64,000 nucleotides of DNA, taken from the NCBI GenBank assembly GCA_023455425.1, contig JAEYCM010000030.1, positions 95,073 to 159,072 of the forward strand, given 5' to 3'. Made by a program: the position numbers and the translations under genes. The notes beneath the pieces are model-generated. The model saw only the letters and a program-made list of their open reading frames with translations, was not told where the DNA came from and searched no databases. Positions within the stretch are counted from its first letter, which is position 1. Each line of letters starts with the position of its first letter. The DNA is from Bacillota bacterium. GTDB taxonomy: Bacteria > Bacillota > Clostridia > Christensenellales > CAG-138. Below, in pieces: positions 62,507-64,000 of the stretch.

Positions 62507-62787
62507 GTGGGTTCGCTCCCCTGTTTCTCTTTGTTCTTCCAATACCGGCTTCCATCCGGCTTGCGGCATAAATAACCGCTTTCCACTAGTGCGCGCCGCA
62601 ATAGAAAATAGTCCCCAAATGTGTGCCAGGAAGCAACGATGGCGTTAATTTCCTGTTCCGTATAGTCCTTGTCAAACTCAAACTTCTTTGCTAGATACGC
62701 ACAGGCTTCCGCTTTCATCGCCTGCTTGGAGGGCCACTGCTTGAGCTTCCCGTCCTCATCCAAAAACCGTTGTATTATCTCTGGCAT
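62503..62787 (-). CDS. DUF2087 domain-containing protein
   Basis: 94 residues, a single DUF2087 domain: RFLDEDGKLKQWPSKQAMK, then YTEQEINAIVASWHTFGDYFLLRRALVE (shortened) and DGSRYWK. DUF2087 is often linked to winged-helix regulators; here it stands alone. Its ATG is 13 bp inside the TetR gene, and its end overlaps the esterase start. AAGAGGAAA precedes it. Confidence 0.82.
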   Translation of the reverse strand: MPEIIQRFLDEDGKLKQWPSKQAMKAEACAYLAKKFEFDKDYTEQEINAIVASWHTFGDYFLLRRALVESGYLCRKPDGSRYWKNKEKQGSEPT

Positions 62788-63422
62788 ATCGTTTCCTCTT
62801 TTCTTTCATTCTTCAATTGAGCTGGTTTAAGAAACATCGCCGCAAGCAGCCGGTAATCCGGCATGGGTCCCGTGTAGGCGTGCGCAATCCGGTAGATCGC
62901 AAGGCCGTTGACGCTGGACCAGAACAGCAGCGCAAGGGCGTCCGGGTCCCCCGCTACCACGCTGCCCTCGCTCTGCCCCTGCCGCATGATATCCGCCACA
63001 ATACGGTAAGGCGCGTTTCTCTTTTCTTCAATCAAGGCCTTTTCCTCCCCGGGAGGAATAACGTCGGCCATCTGGGCGATCAGACAGCAAGTCTGTGCAA
63101 AGCGCTCGCTCTGTTCGATGGTGTGAAGCAGCTCCTTGACCGCAATGCCGATTTTCTCCCGGGCGGGCGCATCCATGGCCTTGAGCTCCTCGCTCACTTC
63201 AATCGTCTTATCCATCGCATCCCTGACAAGGTCGATATAGATGGCTTCCTTAGAAGGATAGTAGTGATATAAGAGCCCCTGGGCCATGCCTACGTTTTCG
63301 GCAATATCCTGAATACGGGTCGCGGCCAATCCCTTTGCCGCAAACTGCCGCAGCGCCTCGATGCGGATCTGTTCCTTTCGCGCCTCGCGGGCCTGCTCGT
63401 TCTGCTGCTGGTTCCTTGCCAT
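62775..63422 (-). CDS. TetR/AcrR family transcriptional regulator
   Basis: 215 residues. HTH: AAKGLAATRIQDIAENVGMAQG (shortened, about 30-52) then LLYHYYPSKEAIYIDLV. The C-terminal ligand domain is of the usual helical type. It is first in an operon with DUF2087 and an esterase. A TTGACA/TATATT promoter overlaps the palindrome TTGAAT-N4-ATTCAA just before it, pointing to autorepression. ATG 63422 has AAAGGGC upstream. Confidence 0.87.
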   Translation of the reverse strand: MARNQQQNEQAREARKEQIRIEALRQFAAKGLAATRIQDIAENVGMAQGLLYHYYPSKEAIYIDLVRDAMDKTIEVSEELKAMDAPAREKIGIAVKELLHTIEQSERFAQTCCLIAQMADVIPPGEEKALIEEKRNAPYRIVADIMRQGQSEGSVVAGDPDALALLFWSSVNGLAIYRIAHAYTGPMPDYRLLAAMFLKPAQLKNERKEETICQR

Positions 63423-63440
63423 GATGCGCCCTTTCATTGA

Positions 63441-63456
63441 TTGAATTTACATTCAA
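63441..63456 (-). promoter_or_regulatory. Likely TetR operator (TTGAAT-N4-ATTCAA)
   Basis: A 16-bp perfect palindrome with 6-bp arms overlapping the 3' side of the -10 box of the TetR gene and 19 bp before its ATG. Confidence 0.6.
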
Positions 63457-63483
63457 TATATATGTTGGACCTAACGCTGTCAA
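63455..63483 (-). promoter_or_regulatory. Sigma-A promoter of the TetR-DUF2087-esterase operon
   Basis: Minus strand TTGACA (complement of 63478-63483), 17-nt spacer, TATATT (complement of 63455-63460). Confidence 0.75.
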
Positions 63484-63615
63484 CCCTTATTTTATAAAAG
63501 TGAGGCTATAGAGGTCATAAATAATGTTTTGATTAATGATGCTACCGTATGTCGGAAGAGCGCTGGATACCGGCTTGTTACACTTGATACGCCATCTGAA
63601 CTCCAAAATCGCCAA

Positions 63616-63653
63616 AACGCAAAACAGCCTGTCGTCTAATGCAACAAGCTGTC
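63616..63653 (-). terminator. rRNA operon terminator
   Basis: Minus strand ACAGCTTGTTG / CGACAGGCTGT (two G-U pairs), loop CATTAGA, then TTTTGCGTTTT, about 15 bp beyond 5S. Confidence 0.75.
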
Positions 63654-63666
63654 CTGCATAAAGGGA

Positions 63667-63782
<116 letters not shown>

Positions 63783-63903
63783 ATGGCGGGTATTCGGTTA
63801 TCAAGGAATGAACATGAACCAAGTAAGTCATCCCAAGGTCACTGAGTACCTTGAAAACCGCATAAGGAACGGAACATGGTTCCGCCGAATTGTAAATCAC
63901 ATT

Positions 63904-64000
63904 GATCAAGCCCTCGACCTATTAGTATCGGTCAGCTGCATGTGTTACCACACTTCCACCTCCGACCTATCAACCTGGTAGTCTTCCAGGGGTCTTACTC
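63904..64000 (-). rRNA. rrl: 23S ribosomal RNA, 3' end only
   Basis: Minus strand carries the conserved 23S tail: GAAGACTACCAGGTTGATAGG, AGGTGGAAGTGTGGTAACA and TGACCGATACTAATAGGTCG, closing in GAGGGCTTGATCAA. The rest lies beyond the right edge. The 120-bp gap to 5S is spacer with ACCTTGAAAACCGCAT-like processing sequence. Confidence 0.93.

Overview
The window is about 64 kb of a fairly GC-rich chromosome with the gene content of a low-temperature, anaerobic Firmicute of the class Clostridia. The evidence is the FtsK/SpoIIIE-RimO-PgsA-CinA-RecA order, perfect Gram-positive Shine-Dalgarno sites (AGGAGG), frequent TTG and GTG starts, DUF975 and DUF4190 proteins, a fused FeoAB, an A-type flavoprotein, a secernin-like C69 peptidase, and sigma-A promoters of the TTGACA/TATAAT type. 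A Christensenellales- or Oscillospirales-like host is my guess; the sequence alone does not fix it.

Layout. 1-1.1 kb: the end of an ABC permease gene and mgtC. 1.55-9.35 kb: a divergent sugar or polyol locus, with xylulokinase and a ROK repressor on the minus strand and an RbsA/RbsC/lipoprotein ABC importer plus a zinc polyol dehydrogenase on the plus strand. Together they would import a pentitol-like substrate, oxidise it to D-xylulose and phosphorylate it. 9.5-12.5 kb: a diguanylate cyclase and a D-2-hydroxyacid dehydrogenase. 13.3-16 kb: the metNIQ methionine importer. 16.3-18.3 kb: superoxide dismutase and the flavodiiron protein FprA (oxygen/NO defence). 18.5-23.6 kb: SDR, TetR, a flavoprotein, GNAT and SulP. 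24-31.1 kb: the housekeeping run ftsK-rimO-pgsA-cinA-recA. 31.2-32.6 kb: a low-GC, probably acquired patch (EamA transporter behind a leader terminator, nitroreductase). 32.9-44 kb: membrane, transport, acetyl- and methyltransferase genes, lgt, Hsp33, a TPR protein and a C69 peptidase. 44.2-50.6 kb: GDPD and an unusual four-gene minus-strand operon, DegV/FakB-like, ICMT-like methyltransferase, GH3-like adenylating enzyme and a 7TM-GAF-GGDEF-HD-GYP protein. 51.1-53.3 kb: a LeuA/Re-citrate synthase-like enzyme behind a candidate structured RNA, then a sigma-region-2-like membrane protein. 53.4-54.8 kb: a frameshifted PLP decarboxylase. 55-59.1 kb: a Cache-GGDEF protein and FeoAB with a visible promoter and operator. 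59.3-63.4 kb: folA-thyA, an HD protein and a TetR-DUF2087-esterase operon. 63.6-64 kb: 5S rRNA and the 3' end of 23S rRNA, on the minus strand.

Two families of non-coding intergenic repeats run through the window. Family A (three copies) is a hairpin built on CCGATTTGACG / CGTCAAATCGG. Family B (six part or whole copies) begins AAGGTATCGCC and ends in a GGGGGCGC box, and in two cases its first bases touch or overlap a stop codon. The best candidates for something new are the DegV-ICMT-GH3-HD-GYP operon, the promoter-hairpin-terminator unit at 50.8-51.0 kb, the membrane-anchored sigma-like protein, and the repeat families.
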